A stretch of 6,370 bases of DNA. It comes from Nitrospiraceae bacterium. Lineage in GTDB: Bacteria > Nitrospirota > Thermodesulfovibrionia > Thermodesulfovibrionales > Dissulfurispiraceae. Position 1 is the stretch's first letter. Every line of letters starts with the position of its first letter. The stretch lies in assembly GCA_003170655.1 (NCBI GenBank), contig PMYY01000071.1, forward strand, positions 273 through 6,642, in the 5' to 3' direction. The position numbers and the translations under genes are program-made. The notes under the pieces were generated by a model. That model ran no database searches, was not told where the DNA came from, and saw only the letters and a program-made list of their open reading frames with translations. Below are positions 1-5,975 of the stretch, in pieces.

Positions 1-1
1 C

Positions 2-760
2 GACGTGCCGACCGAGTTTATTGTATTGCAGAAAATGGCAAAGGGGTTGTCTGGAGGTGACGCCGATGTCAATGCTAATACTGATGCTAAAGCTAATACT
101 GATAGCAAAGACAAGTCAGAAGTTCATGATCCTTTTCAGGCGATGATGAAGGATGCTCGGTCGAGGGAGACGCAATATGGACCGGGCGTGAAGTTTGTTT
201 CCGCGACTCCTGTGAAGACGGAAACAATGATCGGTTACAAGGCGATATATGCCTTCAAGGACATCAATAATCTCAGAATCAATCAGAATCCGAAAAACAA
301 GACAGGAATGCCTGATGATAGCCAGGATAAGTCTCGGAAAAAGGAAGAGATGATTCGCTTTAAATTGGTAAAAGGGCCTATCTCGACGCTTACCGTTACT
401 ATGCCCGAGAAAACAAAGGATGATAAGGCCGCCGATGACGTCAAGCAGGACAAGCAGCAGAATAAATGCGAGATGTACTCGAACTCGGCAGAGATGATGA
501 AAATGTTCTTTAAAGACATGAGCATGAGGCTCGTCCTTGACATCGACGGCACAATTGTTGACACAAATGCCACTTATCGAGACAAGTCCCAACTCACCCT
601 GTTCGATATGCACTTTGGCAAGATCATCGAAAACGTGGAGGTTTTTGAGAAGCTGAATGCGACGCAACCCAAGACAATCGCGGAGATGAAAGAGCTTGTG
701 AAAGGAATGGAAGGCTTGAAAATAGAGATGAACAACCCAGTTGTAGTTTCATTTGAATAG
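2..760 (+). CDS. C-terminal part of a lipoprotein-like envelope protein (5' end outside window)
   Basis: The frame is open to the left edge (Asp codon at 2-4), so the GTG at 5 is probably internal and the true start, with any signal peptide or lipobox, is missing. Numbering from that GTG, 251 residues are visible. They comprise an Asn/Thr/Asp/Lys-rich low-complexity stretch (about 20-40), a predicted alpha/beta part with GYKAIYAFKDINNLRINQ (about 77-94), a second charged low-complexity linker (about 135-155), and a C-terminal part with LDIDGTIVDTNAT (178-190) followed by LTLFDMHFGKIIENVEVFEKL. From memory this resembles bacterial exported lipoproteins of unknown function, in which a short beta region carrying a 'DG-I--TNAT' motif precedes a helical tail and a beta-rich end. 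No enzymatic role can be assigned. The stop lies five bases before the Mth938-family gene, so the two were probably co-transcribed. Family assignment is moderate; coding status is strong. Confidence 0.7.
   Translation, partial: DVPTEFIVLQKMAKGLSGGDADVNANTDAKANTDSKDKSEVHDPFQAMMKDARSRETQYGPGVKFVSATPVKTETMIGYKAIYAFKDINNLRINQNPKNKTGMPDDSQDKSRKKEEMIRFKLVKGPISTLTVTMPEKTKDDKAADDVKQDKQQNKCEMYSNSAEMMKMFFKDMSMRLVLDIDGTIVDTNATYRDKSQLTLFDMHFGKIIENVEVFEKLNATQPKTIAEMKELVKGMEGLKIEMNNPVVVSFE
74..109 (+). repeat. Two-copy 18-nt tandem repeat inside the envelope-protein gene
   Basis: Two consecutive 18-nt units (74-91 and 92-109) begin with the same 12 bases, GCTAATACTGAT. They differ only near the end (GCTAAA versus AGCAAA). 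They encode ANTDAK and ANTDSK, an in-frame six-residue repeat in a hydrophilic linker. Copy-number change here would keep the reading frame. Confidence 0.8.
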
Positions 761-765
761 TGCAA

Positions 766-1104
766 ATGCGCATTGACAGCTATTCATTCGGAAGTATCGT
801 CATCGACGGCAAGATCTATACAAAGGACGTGCTCATCTTTCCTGATATCGTGATTTCTCCCTGGTGGAGAAAGGAAGGACATCTCCTCAAGATAGAAGAT
901 CTTGAAGAGGTCTTAAAGGAAAAACCGGACGCTTAGTGATCGGCAAAAGGATATTCCGGCGTCATGGAGGTGCCAGATGTCATTGTTCAGGAGCTTGCTA
1001 TCGAGGGGATCCGGGTTGTAGTAAAAGATACTTCAGAAGCGGTCAGCGTATTCAATATCCTGAATTACCGGAAAAAGGTGGCTGCGCTCCATCTCACTTG
1101 CTGA
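766..1104 (+). pseudogene. Mth938-like domain protein (DUF498 family), interrupted by two stops
   Basis: From ATG 766 the frame reads MRIDSYSFGSIVIDGKIYTK, then a conserved-looking block with ISPWWRKEGHLL, as far as PDA at 931-933. TAG (934-936) and TGA (937-939) follow. The same frame then continues from about 946 as KGYSGVMEVPDVIVQE and ends RKKVAALHLTC at TGA 1102-1104, the expected C-terminus of this family. The total of 113 codons including the terminal stop is normal. Inserting one T near 934 restores LVIG, and removing one A from the run at 945-948 restores the downstream frame. The damage is therefore a compensating -1/+1 pair, or two sequencing errors at short homopolymers. Family members are small proteins of unclear function related to mitochondrial NDUFAF3. 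GTG 760, overlapping the previous stop, is an alternative start. No clear Shine-Dalgarno is visible, so coupling to the upstream gene is likely. Confidence 0.8.
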
Positions 1105-1151
1105 GGCCGGAGCAAGCACGAGCTCATTCTTTATACGATCATTATGTCTGC

Positions 1152-1898
1152 TCAAAGCAAAACATCCACAAGTAGCAATTCGGCATTGCCACCTGTGGAG
1201 ATGCGAACATCCATTCCACTGTCGATTTGAGCCGCTCCGAGGACGGGGATTCTGTTACCGTTTGCTTCTACGGGATCTCCTTCCAGCACATAAATATATA
1301 ATCCACGACCTTTTCTCAAAGAATGCTCCACGTTATGCCCTTTTTGGAGAAAGCATGAATACACCAGCGCATCGGAATGAATGGGGAGCGCATCTGCATG
1401 TTCATTAGAGACGAGCGGAAGAAGCCGGTTCGCTCTCTCTTCTTTCTCGACTGACTTTTGTTCTACGGACGGGGCCAGGTTTGGTTCAGAGGGAATGAAC
1501 CACATCTGAATGAATCGCATCTGAATGTCGGGCCTGTTATTGATTTCCGAGTGCATCATGCCCTTGCCCACTGTCGTATGCTGTACCCATCCTTTCTTTA
1601 GGATGTCTCCTTTGCCGCGCTGGTCGGCGTGGCGGAATTCACCTTCTGCGCAATAGGTGACAACCTCGATGTCATGATGGGGATGGAGCGGCCAAACAGC
1701 ACCGGGAGATAGGGTGTCGTCATTGAAGACACGAAGTGTTCCGAATTGCATGTGTTCGGGGTCGTAGTTTTCGCCAAAAGAGAAATGCCAGCGTCCGTGA
1801 AAGCTGCCGTTTACTATTTGGCCGCGGATCTGATAAATACTTTCCGGCTCGCGTATAAGTATCTGAGATTTTGTTCTTGATATTTTATGATCGGCCAT
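1152..1898 (-). CDS. Pirin family protein (bicupin, quercetinase-like)
   Basis: The product is 248 residues, a usual length for pirins. The N-terminal cupin carries the pirin signature: LHPHHDIEVVTY (71-82), then a glycine-rich turn, GDILKKGWVQHTTVGKGMMHSE (97-118). The expected metal ligands H72, H74, H116 and E118 are all present. The C-terminal half (about 175-245) is the degenerate second cupin, with GRGLYIYVLEGDPVEANG. Known pirins are cytosolic iron-binding proteins; several act as quercetin 2,3-dioxygenases and others as redox-linked regulators, so the substrate here is unknown. ATG 1898 is chosen because AAGGAG sits 7 nt upstream and homologous sequence begins about there. A longer frame from 1949 would overrun the promoter. 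It is divergent from the J-domain gene and convergent with the Mth938 gene, with 47 bp between their ends, so it looks monocistronic. Confidence 0.92.
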   Translation of the reverse strand: MADHKISRTKSQILIREPESIYQIRGQIVNGSFHGRWHFSFGENYDPEHMQFGTLRVFNDDTLSPGAVWPLHPHHDIEVVTYCAEGEFRHADQRGKGDILKKGWVQHTTVGKGMMHSEINNRPDIQMRFIQMWFIPSEPNLAPSVEQKSVEKEERANRLLPLVSNEHADALPIHSDALVYSCFLQKGHNVEHSLRKGRGLYIYVLEGDPVEANGNRIPVLGAAQIDSGMDVRISTGGNAELLLVDVLL

Positions 1899-1905
1899 GT
1901 CTATG

Positions 1906-1911
1906 CTCCTT
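1906..1911 (-). promoter_or_regulatory. Shine-Dalgarno of the pirin gene
   Basis: The minus strand reads AAGGAG, seven bases before ATG 1898. This strong site decides the start against the longer in-frame ATG at 1949. Confidence 0.8.
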
Positions 1912-1947
1912 GGTGAACGCCAAGTGTCCGATGACGTGCATACTTCC

Positions 1948-1975
1948 AATGTAACACTCCCGGAGATAGTGTCAA
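1948..1975 (-). promoter_or_regulatory. Sigma70-type promoter for the pirin gene
   Basis: On the minus strand a perfect TTGACA -35 box (1970-1975) is followed by a 16-nt spacer and TACATT as -10 (1948-1953, four of six matches to TATAAT). This places the transcription start about 40 nt before ATG 1898. A short inverted repeat, ACACT (1954-1958) and AGTGT (1968-1972), spans the spacer and touches the -35 box; it could be a weak operator but is only five pairs. The boxes are seen directly; activity is inferred. Confidence 0.6.
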
Positions 1976-2032
1976 GTTTATCGTCCGCGCGGCGGTATTA
2001 AAGAAGGCACCATTAAACAACCTTGTCTGCGC

Positions 2033-2038
2033 TATACT
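2033..2038 (+). promoter_or_regulatory. Candidate -10 box abutting the J-protein start
   Basis: TATACT (five of six matches to TATAAT) ends six bases before ATG 2045, so a start site at normal distance would fall on or beside the A of the ATG. No good -35 is seen at 16-18 bp. TTAAAC at 2013-2018 is only 14 nt away. Confidence 0.4.
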
Positions 2039-2044
2039 AAAAGA

Positions 2045-2914
2045 ATGGAACAGAGGGATTATTACAAGGTTTTGGGGGTGGGGGAAATCGCCGGTGCTGA
2101 TGAGATTAAGAAGGCTTATCGTAACCTCGCCTTCCGTTATCATCCTGACAGAAATGCCGGCAGCGAAGAGATGATGAAGACAATCAACGAAGCCTATGCC
2201 GTTCTTTCAAACCCCGACAAGAAGAATGAATATGATTCGCTGAGACAGCAGTACGGTCCCTCTGCAAGGGACCAGTTCAGGCAACATTATACCGATCAGG
2301 ACATCTTCCGAGATTCCGATATAAGCCAGGTATTTGAAGAGTTCAGCAAGATATTCGGTTTCAGCAGCCCACAGGATATATTCAGTCGTAATGGTTTTTA
2401 CGGGCCGAATTACAGGACATACGAATTCAAGTCACCTGGCGGGGCCGGCAAAGGGTTCTTCTTCTATAGGCCGATGAGAGACGCCTATCAGGAAGGTCTT
2501 AAGATGCCGCCCGATCAGACGCGGCAGGTTGCGGGCATTGGACAGCGTATGACTTCAAGCATCGGACTTAAGATATTCGCCTTATTTCAAAAAATGTTGG
2601 CAAAAAGGTTGGGGATCGAGCTGCCGGAAAGAGGAAGAGATTTGCATGATGTTGTCAGAATCACGCGGGAAGAAGCCGCTGCGGGTGGCAAGATCAACTA
2701 TCTTTATACAAAACAAGATAATCCCAGAAACTTACTTATTACGCTCCCACAGGGAATCAGAGACAGTCAACCAATTAAACTTAAAGCCCTTGGTGAGGCC
2801 GGGAAGAATGGTGGAGACTCAGGAGACCTATACCTAAAGGTCAAAATTAGCAGACAATTTGCTGAAATCATCAGAGAGTTTATCAGGAAATTGATAAGTT
2901 ACCTCGGTATATAA
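2045..2914 (+). CDS. DnaJ-like co-chaperone lacking the zinc finger (CbpA-type, single C-terminal domain)
   Basis: The 289-residue protein begins with a canonical J domain (about 4-68: [23 protein letters not shown] with the HPD triad at 33-35, then [18 protein letters not shown]). The HPD loop is what stimulates Hsp70 (DnaK) ATPase. A Phe/Gly/Ser-containing linker follows (about 80-170), then a helical hydrophobic stretch (172-190). One DnaJ C-terminal substrate-binding module covers about 197-268 ([48 protein letters not shown]). The last 19 residues look like an amphipathic helix. There are no CxxCxGxG motifs, so it is not type I DnaJ, and one of the two usual C-terminal beta-domains is missing. 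ATG 2045 fits the usual N-terminus of J domains and no alternative start codon exists close upstream. No strong Shine-Dalgarno is present (AAAAGA only). It is divergent from pirin with no partner gene downstream, so the specific client is unknown. Confidence 0.92.
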   Translation: MEQRDYYKVLGVGEIAGADEIKKAYRNLAFRYHPDRNAGSEEMMKTINEAYAVLSNPDKKNEYDSLRQQYGPSARDQFRQHYTDQDIFRDSDISQVFEEFSKIFGFSSPQDIFSRNGFYGPNYRTYEFKSPGGAGKGFFFYRPMRDAYQEGLKMPPDQTRQVAGIGQRMTSSIGLKIFALFQKMLAKRLGIELPERGRDLHDVVRITREEAAAGGKINYLYTKQDNPRNLLITLPQGIRDSQPIKLKALGEAGKNGGDSGDLYLKVKISRQFAEIIREFIRKLISYLGI

Positions 2915-3376
2915 CTTGCTTTCACGCTGAAGAGGCCCTTGTCTCCGCACGAGTTTGTCTCTCATTTCGTTCACTCTGAATCGTCGTTTGAAAATAAGTC
3001 ATGAGAAATTCCACACCTAACACGGTCATCCGGTCACAATTGTAATACACCGCTTTTTTAAGTCATCGCGAAAAAGGACCAAACTGATAGCGGACTTCAA
3101 GAAAAGCAAGGGTGTTTTTACGGAAGTCTCCAGTCCAGCGGCTCTCAAGACTTGTCCAGTCTTATCCCCCACTAAGTATTATCGAACGAGTAATCCGCTG
3201 GTCTCGCGTCTCCGGTTGTTAAGGAACGTCAAAAAAGACTGGTAAAAACAGGCAGTTGGCTGCAAAGGGGTTGTCGGGGACCGCCAATCTCAAAGAGCTT
3301 ATGTCTTGATGCTCATTCGATTCAGTCAATTGCAAAAGAGAATAAGATCAAGATTGCAAAGGGTTAAACTCGGACC
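2915..3376. other. Intergenic stretch with no convincing gene
   Basis: No open frame here has a credible start, ribosome site and protein-like composition. Several short stop-bounded stretches on the plus strand read protein-like fragments: roughly 3020-3242 lacks an ATG or GTG start, and another ends at the TGA near 3306-3308. Small features include a direct repeat of CGGTCA (3023-3028 and 3031-3036), the palindrome ACAATTGT (3036-3043), and a weak hairpin AAGACT/AGTCTT (3147-3163). No tRNA-like T-loop or clear rho-independent terminator for the J-protein gene was found. A decayed gene or uncharacterised regulatory RNA cannot be excluded. Confidence 0.5.
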
Positions 3377-3505
3377 ATGGTCGATCCGGCAAAAGTAAAA
3401 GCTCTTAGGGAATATATGGCGCGCGGCGGCAATTTCTCTTCTGCATTCCGGGGAGTTGGGGTCGGTTATGGAACCATTTTCGCTGGAGAAAATGCTTTAA
3501 GATAA
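3377..3505 (+). CDS. Doubtful 42-residue ORF with helix-turn-helix-like sequence
   Basis: ATG 3377 opens a 42-residue frame ending in TAA at 3503-3505. Its core, LREYMARGGNFSSAFRGVGVG followed by YGTIF, resembles the 'helix, Gly-Gly-Asn, helix, Gly-Val-turn, helix' pattern of homeodomain-like DNA-binding segments in transposases and terminase small subunits. It stops abruptly after ENALR, and the Shine-Dalgarno is poor (AAGGG lies 13 nt upstream). The same frame is open upstream only to a TAA at 3365. It could be the remnant of a larger DNA-binding protein, a real small protein, or chance. No homologue is recognised. Confidence 0.2.
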   Translation: MVDPAKVKALREYMARGGNFSSAFRGVGVGYGTIFAGENALR

Positions 3506-3520
3506 AGAGAAGATACGAGG

Positions 3521-3559
3521 CAGGCTGGAGATAATATCATCCGGATGCACCGCAGCCTG
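3521..3559 (-). terminator. Inverted repeat downstream of the minus-strand operon, possible terminator
   Basis: CAGGCTG (3521-3527) pairs with CAGCCTG (3553-3559). The 25-nt loop holds a perfect 10-bp palindrome, CATCCGGATG (3538-3547), so one stem or two could form. On the minus strand it lies about 30 nt beyond the stop of the barrel gene and is followed by a moderately T-rich, but not uninterrupted, stretch. Terminator function is a guess from position; a protein-binding palindrome is an alternative. Confidence 0.3.
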
Positions 3560-3588
3560 TCGCTTTTCGAGGTCCAGGAACAAGCTGG

Positions 3589-5046
3589 TCAAAATTCCTT
3601 GAACACACCGATCGTCGTTCCGTACTTCTGGTAAGAATGCGAGAGCTTGAAGTAACTGAGTTCCCCGAATACCCCATAATCTTTTCCCACCCACCGGCGG
3701 TGGCCCAGTGTGGCAAGAACGGAGTTGTTGTTTACAGATTCCGGCGTCTCAATGGCTGTCGCCAAATATGCCTGCCTGCCGAATGAAAATTTTCCATTCG
3801 TCCATTGCCGGCCGTCCTCTCCGTATGAAAGGCCGAACGACTGGGAATAAGATACTTGCGAACCCGGGTCGCTGATATTCCTGAAAACCCTGTACTCCGC
3901 CACCCACTTGCCCAGATACGCGCTTAAGCCCGTAGACAATATGTAATCCCGGTGTATGTCAAAATATTGAATGTAGGTGCCGCCGACGACCCAGACAAAA
4001 TTCTTCTGGGGGCCTATCCTCAAGTTGAAATCATGGTCGGCCCGGAATTGGGGGAGATATTCGGAATTCGTTCCAGCCGATAAAGCGGTATAAGTGAATA
4101 ACGATTTAGTCCAATCCTTGTATGCCCCGGCTGCCGCCAGCATGCCTTCGCCTTCTTTGCGTGAATGGGCACCAAGCTGTACAAACCATGTGAGATCAGG
4201 CTTTTCCTTGCGGTAAAGTGTCGCCGTTATGTTCTTCCAGTCTCCGAAGTCGCCGTGGGGGTGAAGATACTCATATGTTCCCGATAGTTCAAGGCGGTTT
4301 TTTCGCTCAGAGGATAGAAATTGCGGCACCGTCATTGTCTTCTTCGCAGGCTGTTCCATTTCTACAGCCCCAGAGCGTTCCGCAGCCTGCATAGCCTGTA
4401 TCAGGCGTGTTTGTTCAGTTTCCGCAGGCTTGTCCAGCATTGCCATGTCAGCGGATGGTTGTTCGGTTTCGACTGTGCCGGAAGCCCTTGCAGTCTCCAT
4501 CGCACGCATCAAAGCCGGCATGGTTTTACCCTCTTCAGATCTTCGCACGCTTATTATCTTCAAGTCGCCATTCTCACGCATGAGCGTCATTGAAACGATG
4601 CCTTTATGAATGCCGTCAGGTCCCGAAACAGCGAGTATTCCGGTCAACTTTATGCCGTCGCTTTCCTGGAGTATCGTCACATTTGATATTGAACAACCGT
4701 AGGCCCCACTTTTGAAGAGGCCAATATAGTGTTCCCTTATCTGTGCATAGGACATCCCGTTCTCCATAGCCGACTTCGAATAGAACGAGATATACGCGTC
4801 GATATCACCTTCCTTATATGCTCGTGTCAGTTGCTCAGTAAAACCGTATGCTTCCTCTGAGAGCCTGGCATCATCCCCTGTGCCATGTGCGTTACCTGCC
4901 TGTGAAACACCGGCTGTATCGGAAGAATAGATTTCTTTATTCCCAGCCTCTGCGACAGCTAGCAAGCAACAGGCAATAAGAAGCGCAATGAAGCCCGTGA
5001 GTATCTCCTGTAGCGTCGGCAGAAAAACGGATGAAAGAGTCCTCAC
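3589..5046 (-). CDS. NTF2-like domain fused to a YaiO-type outer-membrane beta-barrel
   Basis: The 485-residue protein starts at GTG 5046, which overlaps the TGA of the upstream gene as GTGA, with AGAGGT five bases upstream. Residues 1-34 form a signal peptide (hydrophobic core LTGFIALLIACCLLAVAEA, cleavage likely after AEA). Residues about 62-172 look like an NTF2/SnoaL-like cone fold (AYKEGDIDAYISFYS, IREHYIGLFKSG, then beta strands up to LKIISVRRS). A linker (about 175-240) carries two related segments 36 residues apart. Residues about 247-485 resemble the YaiO outer-membrane barrel: alternating strands such as ELSGTYEYL, WFVQLGAHSR, VAEYRVFRNIS and SQSFGLSYGE, finishing GTTIGVFKEF with the terminal Phe typical of proteins assembled by the BAM machinery. 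Known YaiO-type barrels sit in the outer membrane and often accompany polysaccharide genes; here the barrel carries an NTF2-like module. A role in polysaccharide export or anchoring is inferred from context. Confidence 0.82.
   Translation of the reverse strand: MRTLSSVFLPTLQEILTGFIALLIACCLLAVAEAGNKEIYSSDTAGVSQAGNAHGTGDDARLSEEAYGFTEQLTRAYKEGDIDAYISFYSKSAMENGMSYAQIREHYIGLFKSGAYGCSISNVTILQESDGIKLTGILAVSGPDGIHKGIVSMTLMRENGDLKIISVRRSEEGKTMPALMRAMETARASGTVETEQPSADMAMLDKPAETEQTRLIQAMQAAERSGAVEMEQPAKKTMTVPQFLSSERKNRLELSGTYEYLHPHGDFGDWKNITATLYRKEKPDLTWFVQLGAHSRKEGEGMLAAAGAYKDWTKSLFTYTALSAGTNSEYLPQFRADHDFNLRIGPQKNFVWVVGGTYIQYFDIHRDYILSTGLSAYLGKWVAEYRVFRNISDPGSQVSYSQSFGLSYGEDGRQWTNGKFSFGRQAYLATAIETPESVNNNSVLATLGHRRWVGKDYGVFGELSYFKLSHSYQKYGTTIGVFKEF
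4349..4512 (-). repeat. Diverged 36-residue (108-nt) duplication in the linker of the barrel protein
   Basis: On the minus strand the gene encodes RAMETARASGTVETEQP (181-197) and, 36 codons later, QAMQAAERSGAVEMEQP (217-233). The corresponding DNA blocks (about 4457-4512 and 4349-4404) start exactly 108 nt apart and remain visibly similar. This suggests an old in-frame duplication of a helix-forming linker segment. Confidence 0.65.
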
Positions 5047-5975
5047 TCGTTACCTCTTGACTTCATGTGACTTGCTGCCATGCGGAAAAGAATTCGCTGT
5101 TCAATGGGAGCGTTCTTAAGATGCTCGCCATGGGATGAAATGAGTTTTTTCCAGATAGTAGCCTTCCTCTCGGTAAATCCGTCAAAGATAGAAATGTCGT
5201 ATGCAAAGAGAAGAATGTTAGCATAAGCATCTGGATAGAAGACTTTCAGGCTCGACACAAAACGCTCTTTTCCGTTAAGCGCCCAGATATAATTACCGCG
5301 CTTGGCATCGTACATTACTTCCTGTATACCTGTCCGAACGGCGGAACGCACATCCTCATAGTACTTCTTATCGCCTTTTCCGACCGCATCGATCAGAGCA
5401 ATAAACGCAGATACGCCGGCGTAAGACTCCGAATTGTCCATCAGGTACTTGACATGTTGTTTGGCCGTAACGCGCGTGAGACCGTCGGTATCCTGCAAAT
5501 ATGAAATCAGGTATGCGATATTTTCGATCTTGGCCCAATTTGCGGTCAGGAGCGTCTTGTCGCCGGTCTTCTCGTAATACATTTTCAACAGGTGCAGGAA
5601 CGCGCCGGCGTATCCGTCAACCGAGTCATAGTCCCCGGTCGGCTCAAGACCGCCGTCTTTGGTAACCCTGAAATCGTATATAGTCCCGGTCAGGCCGTCT
5701 TTGTCTTCTTCATTGAGTGAATCTAAATACCAGGTGATGAACTGTTTCACCATGGGTATGTTTTTTCCAGCTTCGATTTCGTTCATCGATAGGATCGAAA
5801 CCGTATAGGGATTTACAACTTCATGGTCCTCGATATCGCTCCAATAAAGCTTCATGACGGCGAGCGCAGGGTTGTCGGCCGCTTCGGCCGTACAGAAGCT
5901 TAAAGTGCAAACTAAAGCACTAGCGGCGAGTGCACAAAAAAGAATTTTTCGTTTCATTGCCTGTAATAGTAACAT
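5043..5975 (-). CDS. Exported six-hairpin glycosidase-like protein
   Basis: From ATG 5975 the product is 310 residues. Residues 1-32 form a signal peptide (KRK at 8-10, core ILFCALAASALVCTLSF, cleavage after AEA), so it should act in the periplasm or outside the cell. The mature part is almost entirely helical, with features typical of (alpha/alpha)6-barrel glycosidases: TWYLDSLN (81-88), GLTGTIYDF (94-102), DYDSVDGYAGAFLHLL (115-130), DTDGLTRV (162-169), KYLMDNSESYAG (176-187) and YPDAYANILLF (247-257). The acidic residues in DYDSVD and NSES are candidates for active-site or substrate-binding positions; no GH family can be named securely. The start is chosen from GGGAG eight bases upstream; ATG 5957 (MKRKILF) gives a more classical signal peptide but a poor ribosome site. 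The frame extends to 6050, but that would overlap the upstream gene far more. It overlaps the barrel gene by 4 nt. Confidence 0.75.
   Translation of the reverse strand: MLLLQAMKRKILFCALAASALVCTLSFCTAEAADNPALAVMKLYWSDIEDHEVVNPYTVSILSMNEIEAGKNIPMVKQFITWYLDSLNEEDKDGLTGTIYDFRVTKDGGLEPTGDYDSVDGYAGAFLHLLKMYYEKTGDKTLLTANWAKIENIAYLISYLQDTDGLTRVTAKQHVKYLMDNSESYAGVSAFIALIDAVGKGDKKYYEDVRSAVRTGIQEVMYDAKRGNYIWALNGKERFVSSLKVFYPDAYANILLFAYDISIFDGFTERKATIWKKLISSHGEHLKNAPIEQRILFRMAASHMKSRGNE
5052..5057 (-). promoter_or_regulatory. Shine-Dalgarno of the barrel gene
   Basis: The minus strand reads AGAGGT five bases before GTG 5046, inside the last codons of the upstream gene. It supports the non-ATG start and coupling through the GTGA overlap. 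Confidence 0.7.

Noticed and set aside
38..51. 14-bp exact match GCAAAGGGGTTGTC shared with 3262-3275
   Set aside because: A single match of this length is only mildly unexpected in the window and the flanks do not extend it, so it is not called as a duplication.
530..575. HAD-phosphatase-like motif LVLDIDGTIVDTN in the first gene
   Set aside because: It matches the DxDGT motif closely, but only about 70 residues follow and the later HAD motifs are absent. The motif also sits within a lipoprotein-like beta region, so chance resemblance is more likely.
116..667. Long minus-strand open frame antisense to the first gene
   Set aside because: It lies entirely opposite a gene with better protein character, and its product is a Leu/His/Arg-rich sequence without recognisable features.
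936..1175. Open frame starting at GTG 936 after the stops in the Mth938 gene
   Set aside because: Only its first few codons (VIGK) match the family. It then departs from the Mth938 frame and reads Cys/His/Arg-rich shadow sequence.
3147..3163. Hairpin AAGACT/AGTCTT with a 5-nt loop
   Set aside because: The stem is short and AT-containing, no T-run follows, and it is more than 200 bp from the nearest gene end.
3497..3694. 65-residue minus-strand open frame at the end of the barrel gene
   Set aside because: It overlaps the barrel's C-terminal strands in another frame and resembles no protein; it is a shadow.
4321..4593. 90-residue plus-strand frame opposite the linker of the barrel gene
   Set aside because: Its His/Arg/Ser/Phe-rich composition is typical of antisense to a biased coding region.
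5870..5905. Possible lipobox (LSFC) in the glycosidase-like signal peptide
   Set aside because: Phe at the -1 position does not fit a lipobox, while an AEA signal-peptidase I site follows a few residues later.
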